A stretch of 64,000 nucleotides of DNA from Isoetes taiwanensis. Its lineage: Eukaryota > Streptophyta > Lycopodiopsida > Isoetales > Isoetaceae. This document shows, piece after piece, positions 23,153 to 33,756 of the stretch (position 1 is its first letter; the number at the start of each line of letters is the position of its first letter). Made by a program: the position numbers and the translations under genes. The notes beneath the pieces are model-generated. The model had not been told where the DNA came from. It ran no database searches and was given only the letters and a program-made list of their open reading frames with translations. The stretch lies in assembly GCA_021234155.1 (NCBI GenBank), contig JAJEKV010000072.1:2600436-2664435 (forward strand), in the 5' to 3' direction.

Positions 23153-24130
23153 ATGATGGTGCCTCTTGTTAGGGGAATGATGGTAGCGATTTGCCTCTTG
23201 TTTTTTGTTTATCTGCCTTTCCCATTTTTATTCCCTTGCTGGCGTTTTTTGATCCTACTGAACGAGAATTTTGTCCACAACCTTCTTGCTTTTGACATTT
23301 CCTTTTGGTCATCAGGCTTTATATTCATGACTATTTCTATGTTGCAAGTCGAACAGAAGCTCCTAAGTTTCGGCGTGGGGACAATTTGTGATGAATCTGT
23401 TGCATCAGATTTATCGTCTCTGGTTTGCCCTGTTGTTGCTAGCATTGATTCCTCACAATGGTTGCTTCGAAGGTGTGTGATTTGGAGTTCATGGCCGTCA
23501 TTTGTTGGGTGCGGATTTATCATAACTTGTTAGTGAGAATAAGTTGTCCTTTTTTATTTCATCTTGATTTGATAACTCTGGTTGCAAAAGAAGATCCATA
23601 TTCAAACTTTGTCTCTCTCTTTATTTCTTACCATGGAAGGAAAAGGACCTCCTGAGATCTTCTCCTGATTTGGAAAAAACGCAATAATATAGGTACCCTG
23701 CTACATTTTACATCTTGGTCCTCTTCTATTGAACAAGAGACTTGTTCTTTTTTAATGATGGGATAGGTATACCTCAAACCCTAGCAGAGGAAAATAGTTT
23801 TCTTCTCTGTCTATGCTCCTGAGGCTTATCTGATGGCCATTGTTATATCAGTGTGTGGCACATGATTTGCAGAACGAATGGATAACTGGCTTGTGGCTCA
23901 AACATATTAAGTGTCATAGTGATTGATGGGTGCCTAGAAGGTAAGGAACCAGTGGATTTTATGTTTCTTTTTAGTAAGCTCGTAGTTCATTATCTTTTTC
24001 ATTTAGATTTTTCATTAGAGTGGTTGTTTTTGTTTATTAGTCCGTACAAGTTGCGCATTCTTCTGAGCACTTTGTCATGATTTTATATTCGGTCCACATA
24101 TGCACAGGTTCATAGAAATTTGAGTTTAAG
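23153..24130. other. No supported gene
   Basis: The open frame at 23,129-23,533 starts inside the TRIM and has no domain. I see no splice-consistent coding exon. It may continue the sequence that the TRIM split. Confidence 0.35.
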
Positions 24131-25097
24131 GCCTTCTTGGCACGGGCCCTGGGGGTGAAGTCCACAGTTCCGTACCAGATCCTACTCCAGGAGACAGGCT
24201 TTCTACCCCTTCAACGGGCTGCATTGGAACGCCATATCGTTTACTCCCAAAAGGTGGTCGCTATGGCTGATACACGCTTGCCCCATCTTGCTTTGGCCCA
24301 CAGCGATGGGTCCCCAGCGCTGAAATCTATTTGGAAAGACAAGCAAGCTCGGTGGTTCTCCACCGGGCGCGGGTGTAAAAGCAGTCGTCAGTCGGGACAA
24401 AGAAAGATCGCGAGGAGATGCTACTTTCCCGCAAGCTCACGGGATGCAGAGGCTCTCGGCGCCGTTAAGGCGGCACACTATCAGCAACAAGTCAATCCCT
24501 AGGCTCACAAGAGGCCCACACCCGATACTTGTACACCCGGCTGCCCATGAAGAAGCGCGGACTTATAGCTTCCATTCGCGCGGGTGCACATCGCCTCGCA
24601 TTGAAGCAGGCGTTGGGCTCGGGAAGCCGCGAGCAAAGGCTTTGCGGTGTTGCCACCGGTAGCGATTGAGGATGAATGTCATACCCTCAGATCTGCCGGT
24701 TGCCCATATCCGAGAGAGGTATGTTCGACTACTAGTGCGGCGGCCCGTTGCATCGGTTATTGACTTCTGGCGTCGGTGGGGTTTGTTGGGGTCATACCTC
24801 CGAGGAGGTTATGGATGCACGGACTTCGTTTGTGTCCCACGGGGCCGGTCTTGAACTGTCCTATGCAATTGTACAGTGTGCCAGCATGCTTATTACTGCT
24901 AAGGTTTTTCCCTCGAAAACCCTTCGGGGCGGGGGTTTTTTAATACTGTCAGTAATACGCTTGCTGCTCTCTTTTTGTTTGGGTCCCATAGGCCAATTGG
25001 TCTCCGTGGACGCTAAAAACCTATTCTATTCTATTCTATTCTATTCTATTCTATTCTATTCTATTCTATTCTATTCTATTCTATTCTATTCTATTCT
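24131..25097 (+). mobile_element. 3' part of a LINE-type non-LTR retrotransposon
   Basis: The first frame reads ARALGVKSTVPYQILLQETG, then FLPLQRAALERHIVYSQKV and RLPHLALAH. That pattern (YQ-I-LL-ETG-x-x-P) is common in the region after the reverse transcriptase of LINEs. Further on, with frameshifts, come ARVHIASH, RRWAREA, VAIEDECH and VAHIRERYVRLLVRR, matching the terminal EDE-H-x-x-CP-x-x-x-IRERY zinc-knuckle region. Stops and at least two frame changes show decay. A non-coding tail ends directly in a (CTATT)n tract. The reverse transcriptase itself is missing (5' truncation). Confidence 0.6.
25021..25097 (+). repeat. (CTATT)n microsatellite, about 15 units
   Basis: 77 bp of perfect pentanucleotide repeat at the very end of the LINE remnant, in the place where some LINEs have a simple-repeat tail instead of poly(A). 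Confidence 0.9.
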
Positions 25098-25247
25098 GTG
25101 ACTTTCATACATTAGATGTCTTACATGAGAGTTGAAAAAGATAGTTTCATAGAGAGTTCTCTGTTGTCATTGCTACTATGTTTTGATTTGAAGAGTTTGA
25201 TTGCATCATCATGCTGCAGCCTGCACCGCATCGTAAGTAAGACAGAC

Positions 25248-25546
25248 AGTAAGTAAGACAGGCTCACTAGCGACAACATCTTGAATAAGAGATAATTGCA
25301 GTCTATTCCCTAGCATGAATACTGAGAATAGCACCGTCCATTTAAATCTTAGCTCTAGCAGTAAGTAAGACTGGCTCAATAGCGACAAATATCTTGTACA
25401 AGAGATAATTGCAGTCTGTGGCCTTGCATGAATACTGAGAATATACCGTCCACTTAAATCTGAGCTCTAGCAGTAAGCAAGACTGGCTCAATAGCGACAA
25501 TATCTTGTACAAGAGATAATTGCAGCATGAGTACTAAGAATATAAT
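25248..25546 (+). repeat. Three-copy tandem repeat, about 112-bp period
   Basis: Units begin CAGTAAGTAAGACTGGCTCA near 25,248, 25,359 and 25,471 and contain CAAGAGATAATTGCAG and ATACTGAGAATA. The third copy is shortened. Non-coding. Confidence 0.8.
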
Positions 25547-26149
25547 GTGATGAAAAATGCCAATGCTGCAACTCTCCATATCCAATTTTTATTATTGTGG
25601 CCTTCACTTCTTTATGTCCCCTGAGTCATTATTAAAAGCTGAACCCTTTATGCAGGGCTTCTGCTATAACACATAGGTGCGTCTTGAGTATTATTCCAGT
25701 ATATAAAGGAGGAATCCTCACATTAATTTTCGAATAGCTTAATCTCAGACATTCATGTACTTTTTCTCATCAGCTTTGGAATTTCATCAGCAATGTGGTA
25801 TCATACTATATCATTCAATCTTCTGAGTTTGGTGCATGCTTGCATAGTAATAAATACAGGAGTAGAAAAGCCACTGTAGTTGCACCTTTGCAATCTGAAA
25901 CAACATGATCGAGGCATCTAGCAAGTCCATAGTTTGCCAGATACACATCACACTTCCATATAAGCAATCCACATCACACTTCCATATAAGCAATAAGTGG
26001 GTCAAAGCACGTTGAAGTGGATCAAAATCTTGCATTTTTTCGCTATTGTAGTATGTGGGGGTGGTTTAGTGTGGGCCAAAAATTACGGAAGAGATAGTTA
26101 GATGATGGCAGGTTCAGGTTGATTAAGCAAATTCAAATTATCATGCCAC
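25547..26149. other. Intergenic sequence upstream of the FCP1/Ulp1 gene
   Basis: Contains a two-copy 24-bp direct repeat near 25,945-25,992 (CACATCACACTTCCATATAA). No gene seen. It may hold the promoter of the following gene or the left end of a transposon. Confidence 0.35.
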
Positions 26150-29100
26150 ATGTCCAAGTACTTCAATCTTTTCCTCTCCCCGAAACTCTCCCTCCTCTTG
26201 CTACCAGATTCAGGAGAAACCACAACAGAAATTTGTGCAAATGGATTCGAAACCAGAGCCCCACCAGAGCTCAACGCCGTCGGACATACTTACAGACAAC
26301 TTTACAAACACGCTGAACAGTATGCTTCACCAGATGAGTTGAAGTCAGTTTGGGGTGAAAGAGTACCAAAAAAAAACATGCTACTGGTATTGTAATTTAA
26401 TCTTAATGTCAGTGTTTCAATGTCTTTGAATAATCTCCTTCCAGAGAACCTCAACCTGGACCAATACCGAGAGGTAGTCATCTTGAACAAACAGATCACT
26501 GGGAAGCCACATGCTTGGGGAGGCATGGTACCTCTAACTTTTACGATAGCATACTATTTACACGAGAAAGGGAGCAAGTTAATTGGTTGAGTTTTTGGGA
26601 GCAGCACGAGATGGAAAAACACCAAAAAACCTTGCAGCAAACAGGAACAGGAAACAAAGCTAATTGTTCAAGGAAACGTAAACTGCCAGGGACATCACCA
26701 CCTGCTGGAGATGCAAGTGATAATGAAAGTGAGGAGGACGAGGTACCCCAACACCTACAAAAAATCTTCAAAGCAATTGTTTCAGGGTCCGTGTATCGGA
26801 CTTGACAAACAGAATAGAAAAGCAAAGTGATGTGAAGCCAATTTGCAGAAAGAAAGCAAAGATTTCTACTGAATCAGGTATCTCAAAACAAGTAGAAGAA
26901 AGTGAATCTGCGTCTAAATCAGGTTACTAGGTTGATTGAATGGGAGTAAGCGTGTTCTGTATTTGTTGTCATGTGCTATGTTAATGTGTGGTGTGTCATG
27001 TAGTTTGGTGATAAAATGGGAGTTAGCATCTTATGCAATAGGCAATACTGTAATTTTAACATTTTAGATGGTATGTGGTTGGTAGGATGTGATGTTGCAT
27101 AGTGTAAATATTATGAGATGATTCTTCTTATCATAGCGTTGAGAGATGCAGCAATGAGAACGCGTGGTATGAAGATGCAGCATAGTCTATGTGTTGGTCT
27201 ATTGTGGTTGGAATCTATTACAAACTAATGTGATGGATTGGCATGTTTGTGTTATGTGAAGGTGAATAATATGCTTTATATAGCATCACACGTATGGTGG
27301 CAGTTTATGTTGTTTTACGTGGATGACAAGTATGATGTATATGATATGTTGTAGCAAGGTTGGTATGACGAAAAACGAGATGGCAAACATGATGTGTGGT
27401 GTTGTGTTGTGTGCTGATATGTGTTGTTGTTGTATGATGGCAAATATAATGTATATCGAATTGTGTTATAAAACAACTCACTAACACATGTCTCCCTGTT
27501 CGAAAGGCAAATTGAACTTCTTGAACGTGAAAAAGGAAGTGTCAAGCTTGAAATCAAGAAAAATGAAGATGTCATGAAGAAGCAACCTGAAACTATAGCA
27601 AGTATCATGTACATTAACAGGTTGAAGGAGGCGATCTTAATGAAAGAATCTTACTTGGCATTAGATCTTTGAAGAAGGAGATGGATGATGTGGCCTTTGA
27701 AACAAAGCTAGCCATTGAGAACATACCTGAGCTAGAGCCAAGATTTCAGAGATTTCAGCTGTGCATGGAGGGGGATGAAAGGATCCATCATTACCGCCTC
27801 TACCACTAGCAACAGAAGTAGAAGGAGACACAGGTTGTCCCTATTGTGGATGGTCCTTTCAGTGGCAGGGGCGACCTTTGCTTATTGTGTTGGCTGAATG
27901 TAGCCACCGGTATCATATCCCATGTTTGAGCTATTATTTGAGGTAATCATTATGCTGTTGTAGTTCAAGATCTCCTTTCAATTTCAGAATTATCACAGTT
28001 ATTCATGTGTGCTGTTGCTGGCATACAAGGAAGTGTTGTTATTGCAGATGCCAACATATGATGTCCTCCCCATGGCTACGTGCTTTTGGTGGCAACGAGT
28101 TTTCATAAGAACATGAAAAAAACTATGAAGAAGTATCCAAGTATGTGACAGCAGCAGAAAACGAAGAACAACCCAGGGATAAAACAATCAAGTTACAGCT
28201 TTGTTATTTTGCTTACACACTAGCTTGATGACTGTTGAATTTGCTGTTGACTCAAAAGCAACAGAAACAGATGTGAAGGAGAAGACACCAACTTATGACC
28301 ATGTATCTAAAGGTGGTATTGTTTTGATCCATGATTAATATTGTTTTGCAATGACGTCTAAATTATATATATGTTTCATACAGCTATACCAGTAGAATGC
28401 TGCAATATGAGAGAGAATAATGAACCAGATCAGGACTCCTTAGTGGCAGGTAAGAATATTAGCTTATAAATCTTGTCGTTACATTTTTTTCATCAACTAA
28501 TATTGTGTGCTTTCAAGCAAGTGCTGTTGCTTCTAAGAGTAATACAGTGGTTGCAGAATCTGAAGATCATGCAGTGAGTGAAAAGGTGCGAGAAGATAGA
28601 AAGAAAAAGAACAAAGCTGATGAAATCAGAGAGCAGAAAGCATCAGTTTGGTGTTTGTGAGTGCAAGCAGTCAATTTCTATATCTGTTTCAATATTTGAA
28701 AGTTTCCAACTGTTATATTTATGCAGGGAAATCTTTCTCTGTAACCAATCTTTTAAAAGTGCAAGTTCCTGAAGCAGAAGTGTCATTGAGCCCTGTGCCT
28801 CCACCTCTCGCTAGGAGGAGTACAAGGTCAACAGAATTTCTCATTTTTTTTACGATGTTGTTGGTAGATTGTATGATAAGAATGAGCTCATAGCATCAGC
28901 CAAAGAATCTGATGTTATCTTGCGGCGGCTGAACAAGCAGAAGACTATCATTTTAAGGCCAGGATTTAGAGAGTTTATGTCTTGGTGCCTCGATAACTTC
29001 ATGATTGCATTATGGTCTAGCATGTCATCACAAAACATGCATCTAGTTTGCAGCCATGGCACATCAGAATTTGCTTCAAAGTTTCTATTTATATGGAACC

Positions 29101-30508
29101 AAGATGGATGCACGAATACAGGGTTGTCGATCAAGAATAAACCCATTTTCTTGAAGGAATTGAGTAAGGTTTACCATGCATTCCCAAGGTTTGGGGTTGA
29201 GAATACCCTGCTCATTGACAACAGCAGGTATAAGTCATACTACAATGAGAAAAATACAATCATTTGCCCAAACACCTTCAATCCAAGTATAGTTGATAGT
29301 CAAATGTTGAATACTATATTAAAGGATTGGCTGACAGGGCTACTTAAGGAGAACAGTGTTCCTAGCTATGTTGAGAGTAACCCAAAGTATAATGTGTACG
29401 ACATAGAAATGTCTCAGAAAGTTTTAAAGCTATTGGACAGATACAAGAAAAAAAGGTGATCAAACATGATTATGTGACATTGATTGCAATGAATAAAACT
29501 TTATTGTTAAATTTTGACTTTTTGGTACTGTTGTCTTCAAGTTTTTATGCTATGAATGCTGTTTGTGAATACATGTTTGCTTTTGGCCTACAGATCCAAG
29601 AAGATGGCACCGAGCGGGTTGTCCTTACTGGTAAAGCTTGTTTTGGATGTACTTGATGGTAGCAGAAAATCTCTTATCATTGGAACATCAGAAGCAAGCA
29701 TTCTAGCCAAAGCTGGTTCTTGGTACAACGACCAGCTGATCGATCTTAAGTGCTAATTGCTCTTCGTTTGCGTCCATTGACTTGCATATAATTGCAGGTG
29801 CATGAATCAATTTATGGAGGCACATGAGGTGTCCACTCTCTGTTACTTCTTGAATACACTATTCTTCTCGGTTTTGAATAGAAGAAGTGACAAAATAGTG
29901 GGTTTCATATCGGATATAGATTTTAAAGTCTGTGAATACCTGTTCATTCCTACATGTCATGGTCAGCACTGGACTATGTATCTCATTTCTGGTGTTGGGG
30001 CAAGATCTGAAATATGTGAGCCAGGCATCTACTATTTTGACAACATGGACCTCTTTGCAGGGACAGAGCCGGTGCAAAGGTTTGTAGTTGTGTCTTAATA
30101 TTTGTCCAACAGATTATTTTTTTGCATGCTTAAGGATGTTGGTTTGCCTCTGCAGGTTTGTGAAGAATCTACAAGAAGACCTAAACGTTGACAACCAACT
30201 GGAAATAAAGAAAATCTGTAGAAGGCCAATACAAGTGGATAGATGCTCGTGCGGGCCAACGACCTGTTGTTTTATAAGCAAGTTTTTAGGAGGACTACAC
30301 AATGGAGTAGACATTATGGCAGAACAAGTAAGTTATATCACTATTATTGGCACTCAAACTTTAACAAAACATGCTGATCCTTCCATTTGTGATGCATGCA
30401 GTTGATATTTCTGATTCTGACATGTCCAAGATTACTGAATTCTTGACTAAAGTTCTAATATTGACTAGCAATGGCAATGAGGATGGCAGGATGAACCTTA
30501 TAACATAG
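26150..30508 (+). CDS. Multi-domain gene: coiled coil, RING-like, FCP1-like HAD and Ulp1 (C48) protease
   Basis: C-terminal exons join in frame: 28224-28312, 28384-28449, 28518-28652, 28727-28826, 28868-29455, 29594-29749, 29798-30079, 30156-about 30331, then about 30402-30508. The FCP1-like part (28868-29455) reads LRPGFREFMSWCLDNFMIAL, WSSMSSQNM, KPIFLKELSKVY and NTLLIDNSRYKS. The Ulp1 part reads SWYNDQLIDLKC, GQHWTMYLI (His), YYFDNM (Asp), then IQVDRCSCGPTTC (Gln and Cys), so the cysteine-protease residues of a SUMO-type protease are present. The DxDxT nucleophile motif of FCP1 phosphatases is not recognisable; the nearest candidate is YDVVG, so phosphatase activity is doubtful. Upstream are a coiled coil (27,498-27,790) and a RING-like segment (27,800-27,942 plus 27,988-28,100). 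The 5' exons (26,150-26,930) are in uncertain frames, including an acidic KRKLPGTSPPAGDASDNESE stretch. Possibly transposon-encoded. Total length unknown. Confidence 0.65.
27800..28100 (+). other. RING-like Cys/His segment within the FCP1/Ulp1 gene
   Basis: The exon ending at 27,942 reads EGDTGCPYCGWSFQWQGRPL, then LIVLAECSHRYHIPCLSYYL. The next exon, from 27,988, continues in frame through CCCWHTRKCCYCRCQHM to SSPWLRAFGG. The pattern C-x2-C, then C-x-H-x3-H-x2-C, then a second Cys cluster resembles a RING or RING-H2 finger, but the final Cys pair is irregular. An E3-ligase role is inference only. Confidence 0.45.
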
Positions 30509-30596
30509 CATGTACTACAGAACTGAAGTCATGATTATGAAATCATACATGATTGTAAGGCATTGTTCAAGTTTGTATTTTGAACAACTTTATCGT

Positions 30597-30602
30597 AATA
30601 AA
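30597..30602 (+). terminator. Possible polyadenylation signal of the FCP1/Ulp1 gene
   Basis: AATAAA lies about 90 bases after the last stop codon. Plant polyadenylation signals are loose, so this is only suggestive. Confidence 0.4.
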
Positions 30603-30817
30603 AGTACAACACATTCACTACCTGATGACCAGTTGCTATTTTCTGTCCATCAGACATAGTAACAGTTGTAAATTATAAAAAAAAAGATATTGTAACATTG
30701 TAACAGTTGTACATTATAATAGTTGTACATTATAGATAAAAGAGAGAGAGACATTTTTTTAAGGATACAAGTTTTAGCAAACAATATTGTATTGTAAAAA
30801 AGAACAACTAATCCTCA

Positions 30818-31300
30818 GTACAGTTCACCAAGATCAATGTCCTCAGCACGTGGCTTCAGAAATGTTGAGAATATCACATCAAGTTGAATGACACCCCAAT
30901 GAGTTCGCTCGATAAGAGTCATTATGATGCCATCACAAACAATCTACCTTGAAAGGTCGGCTTGAATGAGTTGTACCTCCAGATATCTGACTCCTTCAGC
31001 AGCTTCTCCAATGCCTAAATTGCAATGACATATTTTTTCAGCTTCATCATCTTCTCGTGCATCTCCATTGTTGGGAGACGAGTATCCTTTTCCTCTAAAC
31101 GGTGCAATGGCCATTGGAAGTGCCTGCCTTCAGTCAATGCAAACTTTTCCTGTTCCTGTGAAAACTTTCCACCAACTCTCGCTGCAACTAGTTCAGATGG
31201 TCCATAATAGGTTGTACAATGTTTTATCCCATGTCTACCATTGGCATGCCACTGTTATATCTTATATTCATCATCCTAAACCCTATCTTCTCATGCTCTA
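30818..31300 (-). pseudogene. 3' coding part of an unidentified minus-strand gene
   Basis: On the minus strand from about 31,250 the frame reads ELVAARVGGKFSQEQEKFAL, then RHFQWPLHRLEEKDTRLPT and MHEKMMKLKKYVIAI, a stop, then ALEKLLKESDIWRYNSFKPT. After a one-base frame change it ends with MTLIERTHWGVIQLDVIFST and RAEDIDLGELY-stop at about 30,818. The stop and frameshift suggest decay, although the TAG could also be a splice acceptor. No family recognised. It converges tail to tail with the FCP1/Ulp1 gene. Confidence 0.4.
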
Positions 31301-31858
31301 TTTTTGCTCTGTTTCGGAAAGATAATGTAAACAATTTCAGGTTTAGGGTTGTCGTCACTATATCCTACATTCATGTATGATTCTTTACCCATTTTCGCCA
31401 ATTTTCCCATAGCAATACGAAAATTCTCATTTAGGATGAATAATCCAACATGCCTAACCTAATGGGGTGGGGATATAAGATGGGTTGTTCGACCATGGCC
31501 ACTTACCATGGTTTTCTCAAAAAATTTGAAGAAGAATGAGGAAGAAGGAGGTTGGGCTGCTTATGAGCAGTTCACCCATCATCGGCCAAGTCTGTGAGTC
31601 TTGTAGCATGGTGAAGAGGGGTTCATTATAATTTGGAGGCAGGGTTAGATTAGAAATGGTTATACTTCCCTTCAGAAAAAAGTAATTTGTAACCAATTTA
31701 AAAAATTAATATAAGTTTTTTTCACTAAATTTCAAGTTGTTGCAACTTAAATTACCCTTTAAGATCAACAAAGAAAACAACTTATAATAAGTCAATTTAC
31801 AACTTACAACCTTGAAGTTACTAAAAAACCAAGGCATATCCCAAGGCATATCCCAAGG

Positions 31859-33417
31859 CTTTTTTTTTTTTTTGAGGGTAAGATTTTTATATTAATAGTA
31901 AATGGATTACATTTACTTGAGGCTCCACAATAGGCCTGATAGGAAGAATTTAAGCACAGAATCTCGTATGGATCTAGTAGGAAGAATTAGCACATTTGAA
32001 GCAATCACCATGCTGGAGGCCATCATAAGATGATGTCTTTGTACTATGGTCAAAGCAATCTTGACCTCTTCCTCTTCACAAACAGAAGGATATGGGCGTC
32101 CGCCTTTAATTCAACCAGTACTAGAGGGCATGGCCCTCTTCCCATCCGCTGCAACTACTACAGGAATTCAGCTTCAGTCATGGAGCCCTACTAGACAAAA
32201 TTCATCCATATCTTAAAGCTCAAACCAAAATATGTACTTGGAAGAACAAGGTCTTTCAGCACGGATACAAAGTACCTGTCACCCCATTCTAGTAACTGTC
32301 TCACCCTCTTCGTTACATCAGAAGTACTATGGATCATGCCTTTTTTCCTAGAAGAGTAAAAGCAAGCGATTCCTATTTTCTGAAATGAAGAGTACTACAG
32401 AAAAAAGCTTGTTGCATTTCCGAAGAAAATCATCATATACTTGCTTCCAACTAGATGTTGCGGCCCCTAGGGATCATAGCAACCACTGCGGGAACATGGA
32501 AAAGGAAAAAATGCCACAGGTCTCCCGTCCAATGACAGAATAACTTTCCCCTGCTAAGCCTTGGCCGGCAATGACCCCTCTCACTTCCCCAAACTCGGAA
32601 TCTACGAACCACTCATCTTTTCCAAGTGAAAATGATAGAACACCACTATAGTATCTGAAGTGAAAGCCATCTGAAGCTCCTCCACCGAATAATGCAAGTG
32701 AGTGAAGGGATCAAAAGAGTAGCCATCATTCCCAGCGTTAACTTGGCCTGAACTACCTTTTTGCATAGCCTTACTAAAAGAGATCAAATCCCTCTTCCAA
32801 ACTTGTACTGCAGGATAAGATGCCCTCTCTTCCAACTTAGCAACATGGCATCAAGCAGGCCTACCCTAAAGGACGGTCCAGCCACTCTCCAGTACTCTGG
32901 AACAACCCAGTACTCCAGGACGGTCCAGCCACTCTGGAACAACCCAACAGAAAGAGATCTATGCACTATCTAAAAGACTGAAAGATAAGCTGTGATACTA
33001 AGCAGAGCCCTGGCAATATCCAAAAAAGAATGAGACCCATGTCACTCTGGAGCACTACTGCTGTCGCTTAGGCTCTCGGTGTGCCAAAGATCTTGAAGCA
33101 CATGGTTATTGCAAGTTTATGCCTGACTATCCCAAATCATTGACTGTTCACTCAAAATCGTTCATTCCCTAATCAAGAATCTGGAACAAGAAGAAAAATA
33201 CACAAAGTAGCGGCAATACCCTGGCATCGTCCCTGTTGTATCAGATTTACTGAAAACTACGAAATGGCTCTTTAGAGCAGTAGCCACACCCTCGAGATGA
33301 GATGGCAGCAGCTAAGAAGCTGCTCATCCAGCCGCTTCCTTCCCTGTGTGATCTGCAAGAGGATGGGCGGCCGCCGCCGCCGCCCTAAAACGTCGCCCTA
33401 ATCATTTTACATCCCCC
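31859..33417 (-). mobile_element. Poly(A)-tailed retroelement insertion
   Basis: Read on the minus strand, this ends in a tract of about 15 A (T run at 31,859-31,873) and begins in a GC-rich segment with (GCC)n near 33,370-33,385. Both borders carry CCCAAGGCATAT-type sequence, consistent with a target duplication of about 12 bp in AAGGCATAT-rich DNA. Broken frames read HLHYSVEELQMAFTSDTIVV, FYHFHLEKMSG, SSWKQVYDDFLRKCNK and VVLFISENRNR. These look retroelement-like, but I cannot place the family. A partial tandem repeat of GGACGGTCCAGCCACTC lies at 32,872-32,945. Confidence 0.5.
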
Positions 33418-33756
33418 AAGGCATATTTCAACGCATATTCGAAGGCATATTCTAAGCTTCTAAAAAACCAAGGCATATTCTAATGCATATTCTAATGGTC
33501 TTACCTTTTGAAACTTAGGCATGTTCTAATGGTCTTATATTGCAAGGAGGAAAATACACTTAGAATTGACTGTTTGCACATGTTGCCATCACATGTATCA
33601 TATTGGCATCATATGCACCATGTTGGCACCACATGCTATACAGAAGGCCACACAGTTTTGCATCAGAAGATACACCATATTGCCATCACATCCACCATTC
33701 GACACCACACTTAGAATGAAGCTAGAGAAATATACCTAAAAAAGTTGGTATTATTT
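33418..33756. repeat. AAGGCATAT-rich and CACAT-rich low-complexity DNA
   Basis: Several AGGCATATTC units at 33,418-33,495 match the DNA left of the retroelement insertion (31,833-31,858). They are followed by ATCACATG/ACCACAT-rich sequence to 33,715, similar in kind to 35,690-36,015. Confidence 0.55.

Noticed and set aside
24748-25101. 117-codon frame ending in repeated ILFYS
   Set aside because: Its end is the translated (CTATT)n microsatellite. The rest is decayed LINE and tail sequence.
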